DNA of 64,000 bases from Pseudonocardia autotrophica (GTDB taxonomy: Bacteria; Actinomycetota; Actinomycetes; Mycobacteriales; Pseudonocardiaceae): assembly GCF_000717175.1 (NCBI RefSeq), contig NZ_JNYD01000007.1, positions 124,001 through 188,000 on the forward strand, written 5' to 3'. Every line of letters begins with the position of its first letter. Positions within the stretch are counted from its first letter, which is position 1. This document shows positions 1-8,935 of the stretch, piece by piece. The notes below the pieces were generated by a model. The model was not told the origin of the DNA and made no database searches. It worked only from the letters and a program-made list of their open reading frames with translations. Position numbers and translations under genes: made by a program.

Positions 1-19
1 TCCCGATACAAATTCAGGC

Positions 20-1372
20 GTGCTGAGCATCCCCGGCAGTCCCGGAGTCCTGCGCGTCGCGGCGAAGGAGGTGCTGCGCCAGCCGTCCGTGCTGGCGTGC
101 GCCCTCGTCGACGTCGAGAGCGGTCTGACGCTCGACGCCGAGACGGCCGACCGCGCGCGGCTCGACACCGAGGCCGTGGCCGCCGCGCAGGCCGAGGTGA
201 TCCGCGCCGCGCAGGCGCTCGCCCAGGTCGTGCGCGGCGCCCCGGCCGAGGTCGTCGTGCGGCAGGGATCGGCGGTCCTGCACCTGATCCGGCTGCTGCC
301 GGACCCGGCGGGCCCCGGCCTCGTGCTCTCGGTGCTGGTCCTCACCCCCGAGCGCAACCTGCGCAAGGTCCGGCGCGTGCTGGACCGGGTCGATCCCGCG
401 ACCTTCGTGCCGCGCCGCCCGCGGGCGACCTCGTCCGTGGCGGCGCCCGAGGTCACCGCCGCGCCCGACGCCGCGTCGTGGTCTCCCGAGGTCGCCCCCG
501 TGCAGGCCGCTCCCGCACCGGCTCCCGCCGGCCCACCGGCCCCTGCGTCCGCCGCCCCGGGTGCTCCCGCGCACCCGGGCGCCGCTGCGGTGGGCGTCGG
601 GGCACCCGGCGGTGCTCCCGCACGGCCCGTCGCGGGCCCGGCCCTCGTCGGCACCACGGTGAGCCCGGCCGCGGGCCGGGCCACGGTGCCACCGGTGCCC
701 GCCTGGGCGGTCCGCCCGGCGGGCGCGCCCGCCGGACCGGTTCCCGCCGGTCCGGCCCGCGTCGGTCCCGTTCCCGTCGGCGCGGCCGGCACCCCGGGCC
801 CGAGCGGGGCTTTGCTCACCGCCCACGGTCGCCCCGGCGCGGGGACCGTCGGCCCGAACGGCGCACGGCCCGCCGCGCCGGGTACCTCGCCCGCCGGGTC
901 GGGCCCGCGCCCGTCGGACGGCCGGTTCCCGGCTCCCGTCACCGCCGTCGACCTGGCCCGGCTCGTGCCGGCGAGCTCCGGCGCGGCACCCCGGGGCCAC
1001 GGTGTCCCGGTCACCCGCGGCCCGTCCGGTGCCGGGGACCGTCCCGTCCCCACTGATCCCACCGGCGGCGGTCCCGACCGGAGCGACGAGCCCGCCGCAA
1101 CCCCGCCGACGGCCCGGAACGAGACGGACCGGGGCGAGTCCGCCCCCGGTGGAACGGACCGGAGCACGTCGGACCGCAGCGAGGCCGGCCGGAGCACGTC
1201 CGACGCGGTCGGGACCGACGCGCCCGAGCTCGCCGGCCTCGCGGACCGTCCCGGCCTGAGCGCCGTGGACTGGTTCAGCCCGGTCACCCCCGGCAGCCCG
1301 CCCCCGCTCCGCCGGGTCGTGGCCGGGCCGGAGGAGTCGCACACGCACGTCGGGCTGCCGCACCGCTCCTGA
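20..1372 (+). CDS. Roadblock/LC7-like domain protein with long Pro/Ala-rich tail
   Basis: A 450-residue protein read from a GTG at the left edge. The frame is open to base 2, so the start could lie outside the window, but the codons before the GTG (ACA, AAT, TCA) are unusual for this genome and look non-coding. Residues about 5-130 resemble a Roadblock/LC7 fold: a strand with [12 protein letters not shown], an Ala-rich helix ([14 protein letters not shown]), then strands [16 protein letters not shown] and [15 protein letters not shown]. Such domains are known partners of small GTPases and two-component relays in actinobacteria. The remaining 320 residues are Pro/Ala/Gly-rich, then Thr/Asp/Arg-rich near the end, with no motif I recognise and probably disordered. 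No membrane segment is visible. The Roadblock assignment is by eye only; the function is unknown. Confidence 0.5.
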   Translation: MLSIPGSPGVLRVAAKEVLRQPSVLACALVDVESGLTLDAETADRARLDTEAVAAAQAEVIRAAQALAQVVRGAPAEVVVRQGSAVLHLIRLLPDPAGPGLVLSVLVLTPERNLRKVRRVLDRVDPATFVPRRPRATSSVAAPEVTAAPDAASWSPEVAPVQAAPAPAPAGPPAPASAAPGAPAHPGAAAVGVGAPGGAPARPVAGPALVGTTVSPAAGRATVPPVPAWAVRPAGAPAGPVPAGPARVGPVPVGAAGTPGPSGALLTAHGRPGAGTVGPNGARPAAPGTSPAGSGPRPSDGRFPAPVTAVDLARLVPASSGAAPRGHGVPVTRGPSGAGDRPVPTDPTGGGPDRSDEPAATPPTARNETDRGESAPGGTDRSTSDRSEAGRSTSDAVGTDAPELAGLADRPGLSAVDWFSPVTPGSPPPLRRVVAGPEESHTHVGLPHRS

Positions 1373-1435
1373 GCAGCGGCCCGGCGACGTCCCGCGGGGC
1401 CGGGTGCCAGCGGGAAACCTGTCGGACCCGACCTC

Positions 1436-1441
1436 TAGCAT
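1436..1441 (+). promoter_or_regulatory. Probable -10 element of thrS
   Basis: TAGCAT, about 38 nt before the thrS GTG. It implies a leader of roughly 30 nt containing the ribosome site GGAGG at 1469-1473. The space is too short for a T-box. No good -35 hexamer is visible. Confidence 0.4.
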
Positions 1442-1479
1442 CGAGTCACCAACCCGCACGGCTCTCCTGGAGGCACCTC

Positions 1480-3534
1480 GTGTCCGCTGTACCCGCCCCG
1501 CCCGCGTCCGCGCCGATCCTGGTGCCGGCCGGGACGACGGCCGGGGCCCGCGTCCGCGAGGGGGGCCTGCCGACCAGCGGGCCGCAGGCGGTCGTCGTCG
1601 TGAAGGACGCCGAGGGCACCCTCCGCGACCTGGCCTGGGCCCCGGAGGCCGATGCCGAGGTCGTCCCGGTCACCGCGGACTCCGACGAGGGCCGCAGCGT
1701 GATCCGGCACTCCGCGGCGCACGTGCTCGCGCAGGCGGTCCAGCAGCTGTACCCGGAGGCCAAGCTCGGCATCGGCCCGCCGATCACGGACGGCTTCTAC
1801 TACGACTTCGACGTGGAGAAGCCCTTCACGCCGGAGGACCTGAAGAAGCTCGAGTCGACGATGAAGAAGATCGTCAAGTCCGGGCAGCGCTTCTCCCGCC
1901 GCCGCTTCGACTCGCTCGACGCGGCCCGCAAGGAGCTGGCCGACGAGCCGTACAAGCTCGAGCTGATCGACCTCAAGGGCACCGGCACCGAGGCGGACGA
2001 CGAGGTCATGGAGGTCGACGCCACCGGCGAGCTGACCATCTACGACAACGTCCACGCCCACACCGGCGAGACCGTCTGGTCCGACCTCTGCCGCGGTCCG
2101 CACCTGCCCACCACGAAGTACATCCCGGCGTTCACCCTCACCCGGTCCGCCGCGGCGTACTGGCGGGGCAGCGAGAAGAACCCGCAGCTCCAGCGCATCT
2201 ACGGCACCGCGTGGGAGTCGCAGGAGGCGCTCGACGCCCACCTGGAGCGCGTCGCCGAGGCCGAGCGCCGCGACCACCGCCGGCTGGGCGCCGAGCTGGA
2301 CCTGTTCTCGTTCCCGGACCAGATCGGCTCGGGCCTCGCGGTCTTCCACCCCAAGGGCGGCGTGATCCGCAAGGAGCTGGAGGACTACTCCCGGCGCCGG
2401 CACGAGGAGGCGGGGTACGAGTTCGTCAACACCCCGCACATCACCAAGGGGCAGCTGTTCCGCACCTCGGGACACCTCGAGTGGTACGAGGAGGGCATGT
2501 ACCCCGGCATGATCCTCGACGAGGAGCTCAACGCCGACGGGACGGTCCGCAAGCCCGGCCAGGACTACTACCTGAAGCCGATGAACTGCCCCATGCACAA
2601 CCTGATCTTCGACGCGCGGGGGCGCAGCTACCGCGAGCTGCCGCTGCGGCTGTTCGAGTTCGGGACGGTGTACCGGTACGAGAAGTCCGGCGTGGTGCAC
2701 GGCCTGACCCGCGCCCGCGGCTTCACCCAGGACGACGCGCACATCTACTGCACCGAGGAGCAGATGGAGGGCGAGATCGCCTCCCTGCTCGACTTCGTGC
2801 TGGGCCTGCTGCGCGACTACGGCCTCGACGACTTCTATCTCGAGCTCTCCACCCGCAACCCGGACAAGTCGATCGGCAGCGACGAGGACTGGGAGCGCGC
2901 CACCGACGTGCTGCGCAAGGTCGCCGAGGACACCGGCCTCACGCTCGTCGACGACCCGGGCGGCGCCGCGTTCTACGCCCCGAAGATCAGCGTCCAGACG
3001 AAGGACGCCATCGGCCGGAGCTGGCAGATGTCCACCATCCAGGTGGACCTGATGCTGCCGGACCGCTTCGACCTCGAGTACACGGCGTCGGACGGCTCCC
3101 GCAAGCGCCCGGTCATGATCCACCGCGCGCTGTTCGGTTCGATCGAGCGGTTCTTCGGCGTGCTGCTGGAGCACTATGCGGGCGCCTTCCCGGCGTGGCT
3201 GGCCCCGACCCAGGTCGTGGCGATCCCGGTCACGGACGAGCAGGTCCCGGCCGTGGAGGAGGTCGTGGCGCAGCTGCGGGCCAAGGGTGTGCGGGTCGAG
3301 CTCGACGCGGGCGACGACCGGATGCAGAAGAAGATCCGCACGCACACCCTGCAGAAGGTGCCGTTCCTGCTGCTCGCGGGCGCGCGGGACGTCGAGGCCG
3401 GTGCGGTGAGCTTCCGCTTCCGCGACGGCTCGCAGACCAACGGCGTGCCGGTGGCGCAGGCGGTCGAGGCCGTCACGAGCTGGATCGCGAGCCGCTCCAA
3501 CGTCAGCCCGACCGCAGAGACCTTCACCCCGTGA
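1480..3534 (+). CDS. thrS: Threonine--tRNA ligase
   Basis: Class II threonyl-tRNA synthetase of 684 residues, a usual length; it charges tRNA-Thr in the cytosol. An N-terminal TGS-like segment (about residues 20-65) precedes the editing domain, whose HxxxH signature is H77 and H81 in [10 protein letters not shown]. The catalytic core has the three zinc ligands expected from E. coli ThrRS: C370 in KPMNCPMH, H421 in DDAHIY and H548 in MIHRALFG. The C-terminal anticodon-binding domain starts near [10 protein letters not shown]. The GTG start is chosen because GGAGG sits 6 nt upstream. It heads the conserved block thrS-HIT-pgsA-patA-pimA found in mycobacteria. Confidence 0.97.
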   Translation: MSAVPAPPASAPILVPAGTTAGARVREGGLPTSGPQAVVVVKDAEGTLRDLAWAPEADAEVVPVTADSDEGRSVIRHSAAHVLAQAVQQLYPEAKLGIGPPITDGFYYDFDVEKPFTPEDLKKLESTMKKIVKSGQRFSRRRFDSLDAARKELADEPYKLELIDLKGTGTEADDEVMEVDATGELTIYDNVHAHTGETVWSDLCRGPHLPTTKYIPAFTLTRSAAAYWRGSEKNPQLQRIYGTAWESQEALDAHLERVAEAERRDHRRLGAELDLFSFPDQIGSGLAVFHPKGGVIRKELEDYSRRRHEEAGYEFVNTPHITKGQLFRTSGHLEWYEEGMYPGMILDEELNADGTVRKPGQDYYLKPMNCPMHNLIFDARGRSYRELPLRLFEFGTVYRYEKSGVVHGLTRARGFTQDDAHIYCTEEQMEGEIASLLDFVLGLLRDYGLDDFYLELSTRNPDKSIGSDEDWERATDVLRKVAEDTGLTLVDDPGGAAFYAPKISVQTKDAIGRSWQMSTIQVDLMLPDRFDLEYTASDGSRKRPVMIHRALFGSIERFFGVLLEHYAGAFPAWLAPTQVVAIPVTDEQVPAVEEVVAQLRAKGVRVELDAGDDRMQKKIRTHTLQKVPFLLLAGARDVEAGAVSFRFRDGSQTNGVPVAQAVEAVTSWIASRSNVSPTAETFTP

Positions 3535-3569
3535 CCGGTGTCGCCACGGGCCGGGGGCGGGCGCGTGAC

Positions 3570-3575
3570 TAGGAT
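3570..3575 (+). promoter_or_regulatory. Leaderless -10 element for the HIT gene
   Basis: TAGGAT ends 7 nt before the GTG at 3583, so the predicted transcript begins at the start codon. This favours 3583 over the upstream in-frame GTG at 3538. Confidence 0.55.
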
Positions 3576-3582
3576 CGACGGC

Positions 3583-4203
3583 GTGTCCGAGCCCGAGCGG
3601 GAAGCCCCGGAGATCGAGGGCATCGAGGGGGTCGGCACGCCGGACGGGTTCCGCAGGCTGTGGACCCCGCACCGGCTGGCCTACATCAAGGAGGCCGGCG
3701 AGGGCGGGTGTCCGTTCTGCCGGATCCCGTCCCTGCCCGACGCCGAGGGCCTCGTCGTGGCGCGGGGACGGAGCGTGTTCGCGCTGCTCAACCTGCACCC
3801 GTACAACCCGGGGCACCTGATGGTGCTCCCGTACCGGCACGTCGCCGACCTCGAGGACCTCACGGCCGCCGAGTCCGCCGAGCTCACGCTGTTCACCCAG
3901 CGGGCGATCCGGGCGATGAAGAAGGTCGCGGCGCCGCACGCGTTCAACACCGGGCTCAACCTGGGCACGGTCGCGGGCGGCTCGCTGGCCGAGCACCTCC
4001 ACCAGCACGTCGTGCCCCGGTGGGGCGGCGACGCGAACTTCATCGCCGTCGTCGGGCAGACGAAGGTGATCCCGCAGCTGTTGTCCGAGACCCGCGACCT
4101 GCTCGCCGGGGCCTGGGAGCCGGACTGGGAACCCACGGGCGACACGGTGGGCACGGACGGCGCCCGCGAGCCCGACACGGGGAGTGACCGGCCGCGGGAC
4201 TAG
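3583..4203 (+). CDS. HIT-family hydrolase, Ap4A phosphorylase type
   Basis: A 206-residue histidine-triad protein resembling M. tuberculosis Rv2613c, a characterised diadenosine-tetraphosphate phosphorylase. The triad region reads SLAEHLHQHVVPRW (HxHxH). Upstream are the family segments LNLHPYNPGHLMVLPYRHV and FNTGLNLG. C-P-F-C in GGCPFCRIPS may bind a metal, as in some family members. The start at 3583 is chosen because a -10 hexamer lies 7 nt upstream; starting at 3538 would add a non-conserved arginine-rich stretch. It sits between thrS and pgsA exactly as in mycobacteria, and its stop codon overlaps the likely pgsA -10. A role in removing Ap4A made by aminoacyl-tRNA synthetases is an inference from family and neighbour. 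Confidence 0.9.
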   Translation: MSEPEREAPEIEGIEGVGTPDGFRRLWTPHRLAYIKEAGEGGCPFCRIPSLPDAEGLVVARGRSVFALLNLHPYNPGHLMVLPYRHVADLEDLTAAESAELTLFTQRAIRAMKKVAAPHAFNTGLNLGTVAGGSLAEHLHQHVVPRWGGDANFIAVVGQTKVIPQLLSETRDLLAGAWEPDWEPTGDTVGTDGAREPDTGSDRPRD

Positions 4204-4206
4204 GCT
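4201..4206 (+). promoter_or_regulatory. Probable -10 element of the PIM operon
   Basis: TAGGCT overlaps the TAG stop of the HIT gene and would start a transcript near 4214, about 57 nt before pgsA. Confidence 0.4.
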
Positions 4207-4270
4207 GGTCATCCGCACCGCCGACCGCGGCGGCGCGCCGCACGAGACCGGCAGGAGTCGGCCCCACCCG

Positions 4271-4903
4271 ATGCTGAACGTCGTCGCCCGAGTCCACGTC
4301 AACCGGGTCACCGACCCGATCGGCCGCGCGCTGGTCGGGCGCGGGATCACGCCGGACGTCGTCACGGTCGTCGGCACGGTCGGTGCGTCCGCGGCCGCCC
4401 TGTGGTTCCTGCCGCGCGGCGAGCTGATCGTCGCCCCCTTCGTGATCACACTGTTCGTGCTGCTCGACCTGGTCGACGGCGCGATGGCCCGGGCCCGGGG
4501 AAGGGGCACCCCGTTCGGCGCGGTCCTCGACTCCACCTGCGACCGGGTCGCCGACGGCGCGCTGTTCGCCGGGGTCACCTGGTGGTGCCTCGGTATCGGT
4601 GAGGAGCGGGTGCTCGGGATCGCGGCGATGATCTGCCTGGTCTCGGCGCAGCTGATCTCGTACGTCAAGGCGCGGGCCGGGGGCGCCGGGCTGAACGCCG
4701 ACGGCGGGCTGGTCGAGCGGGCCGAGCGGCTGATCGTCGTGCTGGTCGGGATCTTCCTGCAGGGCATCGGCGTGCCCTACGCCTTGCACGTGCTGCTGTG
4801 GGGGCTCGCCGCGGCGTCGGTCTGGACCGTCGGGCAGCGGATCGTGCTGGTGTACCGCAGCGCACAGGCCCTGTCGGCGGAGTCGCAGGAGCCTCCCTCG
4901 TGA
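4271..4903 (+). CDS. pgsA: Phosphatidylinositol-phosphate synthase (CDP-alcohol phosphotransferase)
   Basis: A 210-residue integral membrane enzyme that joins CDP-diacylglycerol and inositol-1-phosphate, the first lipid step towards phosphatidylinositol and its mannosides. The CDP-alcohol phosphotransferase signature is complete: D-G-A-M-A-R followed by G, D and D in GAVLDSTCD. About five or six hydrophobic segments surround it. ATG 4271 is chosen because the text from there aligns with mycobacterial PgsA1 (ITPDVVTVVG, ISYVKARA). GGAG near 4254 is a rather distant ribosome site. The stop overlaps the next start (GTGA), so it is translationally coupled with the acyltransferase and pimA. The name pgsA is historical; it does not make phosphatidylglycerol here. 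Confidence 0.92.
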   Translation: MLNVVARVHVNRVTDPIGRALVGRGITPDVVTVVGTVGASAAALWFLPRGELIVAPFVITLFVLLDLVDGAMARARGRGTPFGAVLDSTCDRVADGALFAGVTWWCLGIGEERVLGIAAMICLVSAQLISYVKARAGGAGLNADGGLVERAERLIVVLVGIFLQGIGVPYALHVLLWGLAAASVWTVGQRIVLVYRSAQALSAESQEPPS

Positions 4904-5784
4904 CCCTCGCGGAGCTCGGGTACACCGCGGCCTGGCGGCTGCTGCGGCACGTGCCGGCTCCCCTCTCCGAGGCCGGGTTCCGCGCGGGCGCCGACCTGGC
5001 CTGGCGGCGCGGGGGCGCGGGCGTCGAGCGGCTGCGCGGCAACCTGCGCCGGGTGCGGCCCGCGGCGTCGGAGGCGGAGCTGGACCGGCTCGTCCGCGCG
5101 GCGCTGCGCAGCTACGCCCGCTACTGGGGGGAGGCCTTCCGGCTCCCCGCGCTCGACCCGGCCACGATCCACGCCCGGCACTCGACGGCCACGGGCCTCG
5201 ACGCCGCGATCACCGCCATGCAGGAGGGCCGTGGGGTCGTCCTCGCGCTGCCGCACGCGGGGAACTGGGACGTCGCCGGCGTCTACGTGATGGAGGAGCT
5301 GCGCCGGCACGGGCTCCCGGCGGAGATGACCACCGTCGTCGAGCGGCTGCGGCCGGAGTCGGTGTACCGGCGGTTCGTGGAGTACCGGGAGTCGCTCGGC
5401 TTCGAGATCGTCGCGCAGGACGACGGGCGGCGCGCCCACCTGGCGCTGACCCGACGCTTGCGGGCCGGGGGCCTGGTCTGCCTGATCGCCGACCGGGACC
5501 TCGCCGGCACCGGGATCGACGTGCCGTTCTTCCGCGACACGATCCGGCTCCCGTCGGGCCCGGCCTCGCTCTGCGCCCTGACCGGGGCCCAGCTGCACGC
5601 CGCAGTGACCTACTTCCGGCCCGGCGGCTGGGGCGCCACGGTGTCGCCGGCGATCGCGGTCCCGGACCGTGCCGCGGTGCCGAAGGCCACCCTCGAGCTG
5701 GCGCGCGCCTTCGAGGAGCACATCGCCGCGCACCTCGAGGACTGGCACATGCTCCAGGAGCTGACACCGGGGAGCCGCCGGTGA
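4900..5784 (+). CDS. patA: Phosphatidylinositol mannoside acyltransferase
   Basis: A 294-residue member of the LpxL/HtrB lysophospholipid acyltransferase family, matching the mycobacterial PIM acyltransferase (Rv2611c) by position and motif. The catalytic H-x4-D is H119 and D124 in PHAGNWD. Other family stretches are CLIADRDLAG and VPFFRDTIRLPSGPASL. The known role of the family member is to acylate the mannose of PIM1/PIM2 on the cytosolic membrane face. It starts at a GTG overlapping the pgsA stop and ends in a GTGA overlap with pimA, so the three steps from PI to acylated PIM are coupled. No cleavable signal is seen. Confidence 0.9.
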   Translation: MTLAELGYTAAWRLLRHVPAPLSEAGFRAGADLAWRRGGAGVERLRGNLRRVRPAASEAELDRLVRAALRSYARYWGEAFRLPALDPATIHARHSTATGLDAAITAMQEGRGVVLALPHAGNWDVAGVYVMEELRRHGLPAEMTTVVERLRPESVYRRFVEYRESLGFEIVAQDDGRRAHLALTRRLRAGGLVCLIADRDLAGTGIDVPFFRDTIRLPSGPASLCALTGAQLHAAVTYFRPGGWGATVSPAIAVPDRAAVPKATLELARAFEEHIAAHLEDWHMLQELTPGSRR

Positions 5785-6917
5785 GGATCGGCATCGTGTG
5801 CCCCTACTCGCTCGACGTACCGGGCGGGGTGCAGACGCACGTCGTCGAGCTGGCGCGGGCGTTGCGCGACCTGGGGCACGCGGTCTCGGTCCTCGCACCG
5901 GCCGACGAGGACACCCCGGTCCCGGACTTCGTCACCTCCGCGGGCAAGGCGCTCGGCGTCCCGTACAACGGGTCGGTCGCGCGGGTGACGTTCGGCCCGG
6001 TGACCTACGCACGGGCCCGGCGCTGGCTGGAGAAGAACGCGTTCGACGTCCTCCACCTGCACGAACCCACCACGTTCTCGATCTCCGTGCTGGCCCTGCT
6101 CGCCGCCGAGGGCCCGATCGTCGCCACCTTCCACACCTCGACCGAGCGCTCCCGCACCCTGCACGCCTTCGGCGGGGTGCTGCGGCCGCTGATGGAGAAG
6201 GTCACCGCGCGGATCGCCGTGTCGTCGCTGGCCCGGCGGGTGCAGGTCGAGCACCTGGGCGGCGACGCCATCGAGATCCCCAACGGCGTCGACGTCGCCC
6301 GGTTCGCCGCCGCGCCGATGCTCCCGGGCTATCCCCGGACGCCCACCGTGGGGTTCGTCGGACGGTTCACCGAGTCGCGCAAGGGCATGCCGGTCCTGCT
6401 CGAGGCGCTCCGGTCGCTCGACGCGCGGCTGCTCGTCGTGGGGCGGGGGGACCCGGCGGACCTGCGACGCGAGGCCGGGCCGGTCGCCGACCGGCTCGAC
6501 GTGCTCGGGGCCGTCGACGAGGACACCAAGGCCGCCGCGCTGCGCTCGGTCGACGTCTTCTGCGCGCCCAACCTCGGCGGGGAGAGCTTCGGCATGGTGC
6601 TCACCGAGGCGATGGCCGCCGGAGCGCCCGTCGTCGCGAGCGATCTGGAGTCGTTCCGACGGGTGCTGGGCGAGCCCGATCCCGCCGGGGTGCTGGTGCC
6701 CACCGGGGACGCCGGGGCGCTCGCCGGGGCTCTGCGTGAGCTGCTGGCGGACCCCGGTCGTCGGGCGGAGCTCTCCGCGGCGGGCCGCGTCCGGGCTGCC
6801 GACTTCGACTGGCCGGTCGTGGCGGCGCAGGTGCTGCAGGTCTACCAGGCGGCGGTCGCCGCGGACCCGCGGCAGGTCGTCGCCGGCCGGGAGGCCTATC
6901 CGGGGGGTGCGGCGTGA
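5781..6917 (+). CDS. pimA: Phosphatidylinositol mannosyltransferase PimA
   Basis: A GT4/GT-B retaining glycosyltransferase of 378 residues that transfers the first mannose from GDP-mannose to phosphatidylinositol at the inner membrane. It has the N-terminal glycine loop VPGGVQTHV, FHTSTERSR, and the C-terminal nucleotide-sugar signature E-x7-E in ESFGMVLTEAMAAG. The N-terminal text (MRIGIVCPYSLDVPGGVQTH) matches mycobacterial PimA closely. It starts at a GTG overlapping the patA stop and ends overlapping the next gene, so it is in the middle of a four-gene coupled operon. Confidence 0.95.
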   Translation: MRIGIVCPYSLDVPGGVQTHVVELARALRDLGHAVSVLAPADEDTPVPDFVTSAGKALGVPYNGSVARVTFGPVTYARARRWLEKNAFDVLHLHEPTTFSISVLALLAAEGPIVATFHTSTERSRTLHAFGGVLRPLMEKVTARIAVSSLARRVQVEHLGGDAIEIPNGVDVARFAAAPMLPGYPRTPTVGFVGRFTESRKGMPVLLEALRSLDARLLVVGRGDPADLRREAGPVADRLDVLGAVDEDTKAAALRSVDVFCAPNLGGESFGMVLTEAMAAGAPVVASDLESFRRVLGEPDPAGVLVPTGDAGALAGALRELLADPGRRAELSAAGRVRAADFDWPVVAAQVLQVYQAAVAADPRQVVAGREAYPGGAA

Positions 6918-7522
6918 GCTGGGCCCTGGTGCTGCTCCTGGTCGTCGTGGTGGCCGTCGTCGTGGCGGTCACGGTGCTGTGCGTGGCACGGAGCCGCCGG
7001 CTGGACCGGCTGCACCAGCGCACCGACGCGGCACGCGTCGGGCTCGAGCGGTCGCTGGCCCGCCGGGCGGAGGTGGCGGTCCGGGTCGCCGAGGTGCTCG
7101 ACGCGCCGCGAGCCGGACCCGGCAGTGTCCCGGCGGCGCTCGACGAGGCCGCCCGCGCTGCCGGCGCCGGCACCGTCCGCGGCCTGCCCCGGCGCAGCGA
7201 GGACGGCATCGAGGCGCGCGAGATCGTCGAGAACGCGCTGTCCCGGGCCCTCGGCACGGTCGACCGGGCGCGGCTCGACCCGGCGCTGCGCTCCGAGCTG
7301 GCCGACGCGGAGCGGCTCGTCGTCCTGGCCCGGCGGGTGCACAACGACGCAGTGCGGGACACCCTCGATCTGCGGTCGCGCCGGCTCGTCCGGTGGTTGC
7401 GGCTGCACGGCACCGCGCCGCTGCCCGGGTACTTCGAGATCGCCGAGTCGGCGGCGGGGCCGGCCGGCGCGGTGCGGCCGGTCGTGCGGCCGGTGCTGCG
7501 GCCCACCGACCCGGTCGGCTGA
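6914..7522 (+). CDS. LemA-like single-pass membrane protein
   Basis: A 202-residue protein with one N-terminal membrane segment (residues about 3-25, VLLLVVVVAVVVAVTVL), then Arg/Ala-rich helices. The end resembles LemA proteins: the pattern ELADAERLVVLARRVHNDAVRD followed by LPGYFEI matches their ENRIAFARQFYNDAV...EYFE consensus. LemA has no firm biochemical role. In mycobacteria this position after pimA holds a membrane protein carrying a Nudix domain; no Nudix box is present here. It overlaps pimA by GTGA and is the last gene of the PIM operon. A link to PIM synthesis is only an inference from position. Confidence 0.65.
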   Translation: MSWALVLLLVVVVAVVVAVTVLCVARSRRLDRLHQRTDAARVGLERSLARRAEVAVRVAEVLDAPRAGPGSVPAALDEAARAAGAGTVRGLPRRSEDGIEAREIVENALSRALGTVDRARLDPALRSELADAERLVVLARRVHNDAVRDTLDLRSRRLVRWLRLHGTAPLPGYFEIAESAAGPAGAVRPVVRPVLRPTDPVG

Positions 7523-7575
7523 CGGGCGGTTGAGGGGTGCGCCACCTGCGGGCGTGACCGCCCCGGGGCGACGCG

Positions 7576-7581
7576 TACCAT
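7576..7581 (+). promoter_or_regulatory. Probable -10 element of pdxS
   Basis: TACCAT, with GTGACC at 7554-7559 as a weak -35 (16-bp spacing). The leader would be about 70 nt and contains GAAGGAG just before the GTG start. Confidence 0.4.
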
Positions 7582-7656
7582 CGACGGACGGGCCGCCGAC
7601 CAGCGGCGGCAGCATGCCCGGGGTCCCGGGAACCGTACCGAGAAGGAGCACCGAAA

Positions 7657-8586
7657 GTGTCGTCCGAGCAGGCCCAGTCCGACACCGCCGCCGGCACCGC
7701 CAGCACCGAGCTCGGCACGGCCCGCGTCAAGCGCGGCATGGCCGAGATGCTCAAGGGCGGCGTGATCATGGACGTCGTCACGCCGGAGCAGGCGAAGATC
7801 GCCGAGGACGCCGGCGCCGTCGCCGTCATGGCGCTCGAGCGCGTGCCGGCGGACATCCGCGCGCAGGGCGGCGTGGCGCGCATGAGCGATCCCGACATGA
7901 TCCAGGGGATCATCGAGTCGGTCTCGATCCCGGTGATGGCCAAGGCGCGCATCGGGCACTTCGTCGAGGCGCAGGTGCTGCAGTCCCTCGGCGTCGACTA
8001 CGTCGACGAGTCCGAGGTGCTCACCCCGGCCGACGAGGCGCACCACATCGACAAGTGGGCGTTCACCGTGCCGTTCGTGTGCGGCGCGACCAACCTGGGC
8101 GAGGCGCTGCGCCGCATCTCCGAGGGTGCGGCCATGATCCGCTCGAAGGGCGAGGCCGGCACCGGCAACGTCGTCGAGGCGACCCGGCACATGCGCCAGA
8201 TCCGCGCGGACATCCGCCGGCTCGGCACCCTGGATGAGGCGGAGCTGTTCATCGCGGCCAAGGAGCTGCGGGCGCCGGTGCAGCTGGTCGCCGAGATCGC
8301 GAAGGCCGGCAAGCTGCCGGTCACGCTGTTCACCGCGGGCGGCATCGCCACCCCGGCCGACGCGGCGATGATGATGCAGCTCGGCGCCGAGGGCGTGTTC
8401 GTGGGCTCGGGCATCTTCAAGTCCGGCGACCCGGCGCAGCGCGCCGCGGCGATCGTCAAGGCCACCACGTTCTTCGACGACCCGGACGTGATCGCGAAGG
8501 TCTCGCGCGGGCTGGGCGAGGCGATGGTCGGGATCAACATCCCGGACCTGCCGGCCGAGCAGCGCTACGCCGCGCGCGGTTGGTGA
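7657..8586 (+). CDS. pdxS: Pyridoxal 5'-phosphate synthase lyase subunit PdxS
   Basis: A 309-residue PdxS/Pdx1 TIM barrel that makes PLP from ribose-5-phosphate, glyceraldehyde-3-phosphate and ammonia supplied by PdxT. The substrate lysine is K96 in [10 protein letters not shown] and the active-site aspartate is D39 in IMDVVTPEQ. The phosphate loops [11 protein letters not shown] and [10 protein letters not shown] are intact. Start GTG has GAAGGAG upstream. A strong hairpin follows the stop. Its partner pdxT is about 12.8 kb downstream rather than adjacent, so the two are separately transcribed here; an unusual layout for a two-subunit enzyme. Confidence 0.97.
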   Translation: MSSEQAQSDTAAGTASTELGTARVKRGMAEMLKGGVIMDVVTPEQAKIAEDAGAVAVMALERVPADIRAQGGVARMSDPDMIQGIIESVSIPVMAKARIGHFVEAQVLQSLGVDYVDESEVLTPADEAHHIDKWAFTVPFVCGATNLGEALRRISEGAAMIRSKGEAGTGNVVEATRHMRQIRADIRRLGTLDEAELFIAAKELRAPVQLVAEIAKAGKLPVTLFTAGGIATPADAAMMMQLGAEGVFVGSGIFKSGDPAQRAAAIVKATTFFDDPDVIAKVSRGLGEAMVGINIPDLPAEQRYAARGW

Positions 8587-8602
8587 GCTGACACCTCTCC
8601 GG

Positions 8603-8625
8603 ACGCCCCGCCTCGTGCGGGGCGT
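8603..8625 (+). terminator. Hairpin terminator after pdxS
   Basis: Perfect 9-bp stem ACGCCCCGC / GCGGGGCGT with loop CTCGT, 17 nt after the stop, without a long U tract. Confidence 0.75.
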
Positions 8626-8835
8626 TCGGCGTTCTCGGGGTCGTCCGCGTCCGGGCACGGAGGGTGGTCGTCGCGTCGACCGTCCTTGCGCGCCGGTGTT
8701 CTGCTGACCTGGCGCGGTCACCCGATCGTGCCGGCAGATCTCCGTCCGACGTCGATGGCTGCCGCTCGTCGCTCTGCGTGAACCGGAAACCGCGAATCGT
8801 ACAAACCTCCGCCTAGGCACAGTGTCACCCGGTGC

Positions 8836-8864
8836 GGTTCACACGTCGCACGACGTGGTGAACC
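8836..8864 (+). promoter_or_regulatory. Large imperfect dyad upstream of the GH16 gene
   Basis: Outer arms GGTTCAC (8836-8842) and GTGAACC (8858-8864) enclose inner arms ACGTCG (8843-8848) and CGACGT (8851-8856), with one unpaired base at 8857. It lies about 28 bp before the -10-like TAGGGT, a position suited to an activator or repressor. The regulator is not known. Confidence 0.45.
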
Positions 8865-8891
8865 AGCGGCACTCGGTGACTGTGTGCGTTC

Positions 8892-8897
8892 TAGGGT
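8892..8897 (+). promoter_or_regulatory. Probable -10 element of the GH16 gene
   Basis: TAGGGT, 38 nt before ATG 8936; the ribosome site GGAGGA is at 8925-8930. Confidence 0.4.
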
Positions 8898-8935
8898 CCC
8901 TGTGACAGTTGGGATTTGAGTGGTGGAGGAGTCGG

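Larger units (their letters stand above)
8626..8935 (+). other. Long non-coding leader/promoter region of the GH16 gene
   Basis: About 310 bases without a credible gene. It is less GC-rich in its second half (around 8780-8920) and holds a dyad at 8836-8864 and a -10-like TAGGGT at 8892-8897. No tRNA or known riboswitch fold was recognised. Confidence 0.5.

Noticed and set aside
1373..1479. T-box leader before thrS
   Set aside because: The gap is only 107 bp and lacks the T-box sequence and antiterminator stem.
1435..4767. A 1110-codon open frame on the minus strand
   Set aside because: It mirrors thrS, HIT and pgsA, has an Arg/Leu/Val-biased composition typical of shadow frames in GC-rich DNA and no domain.
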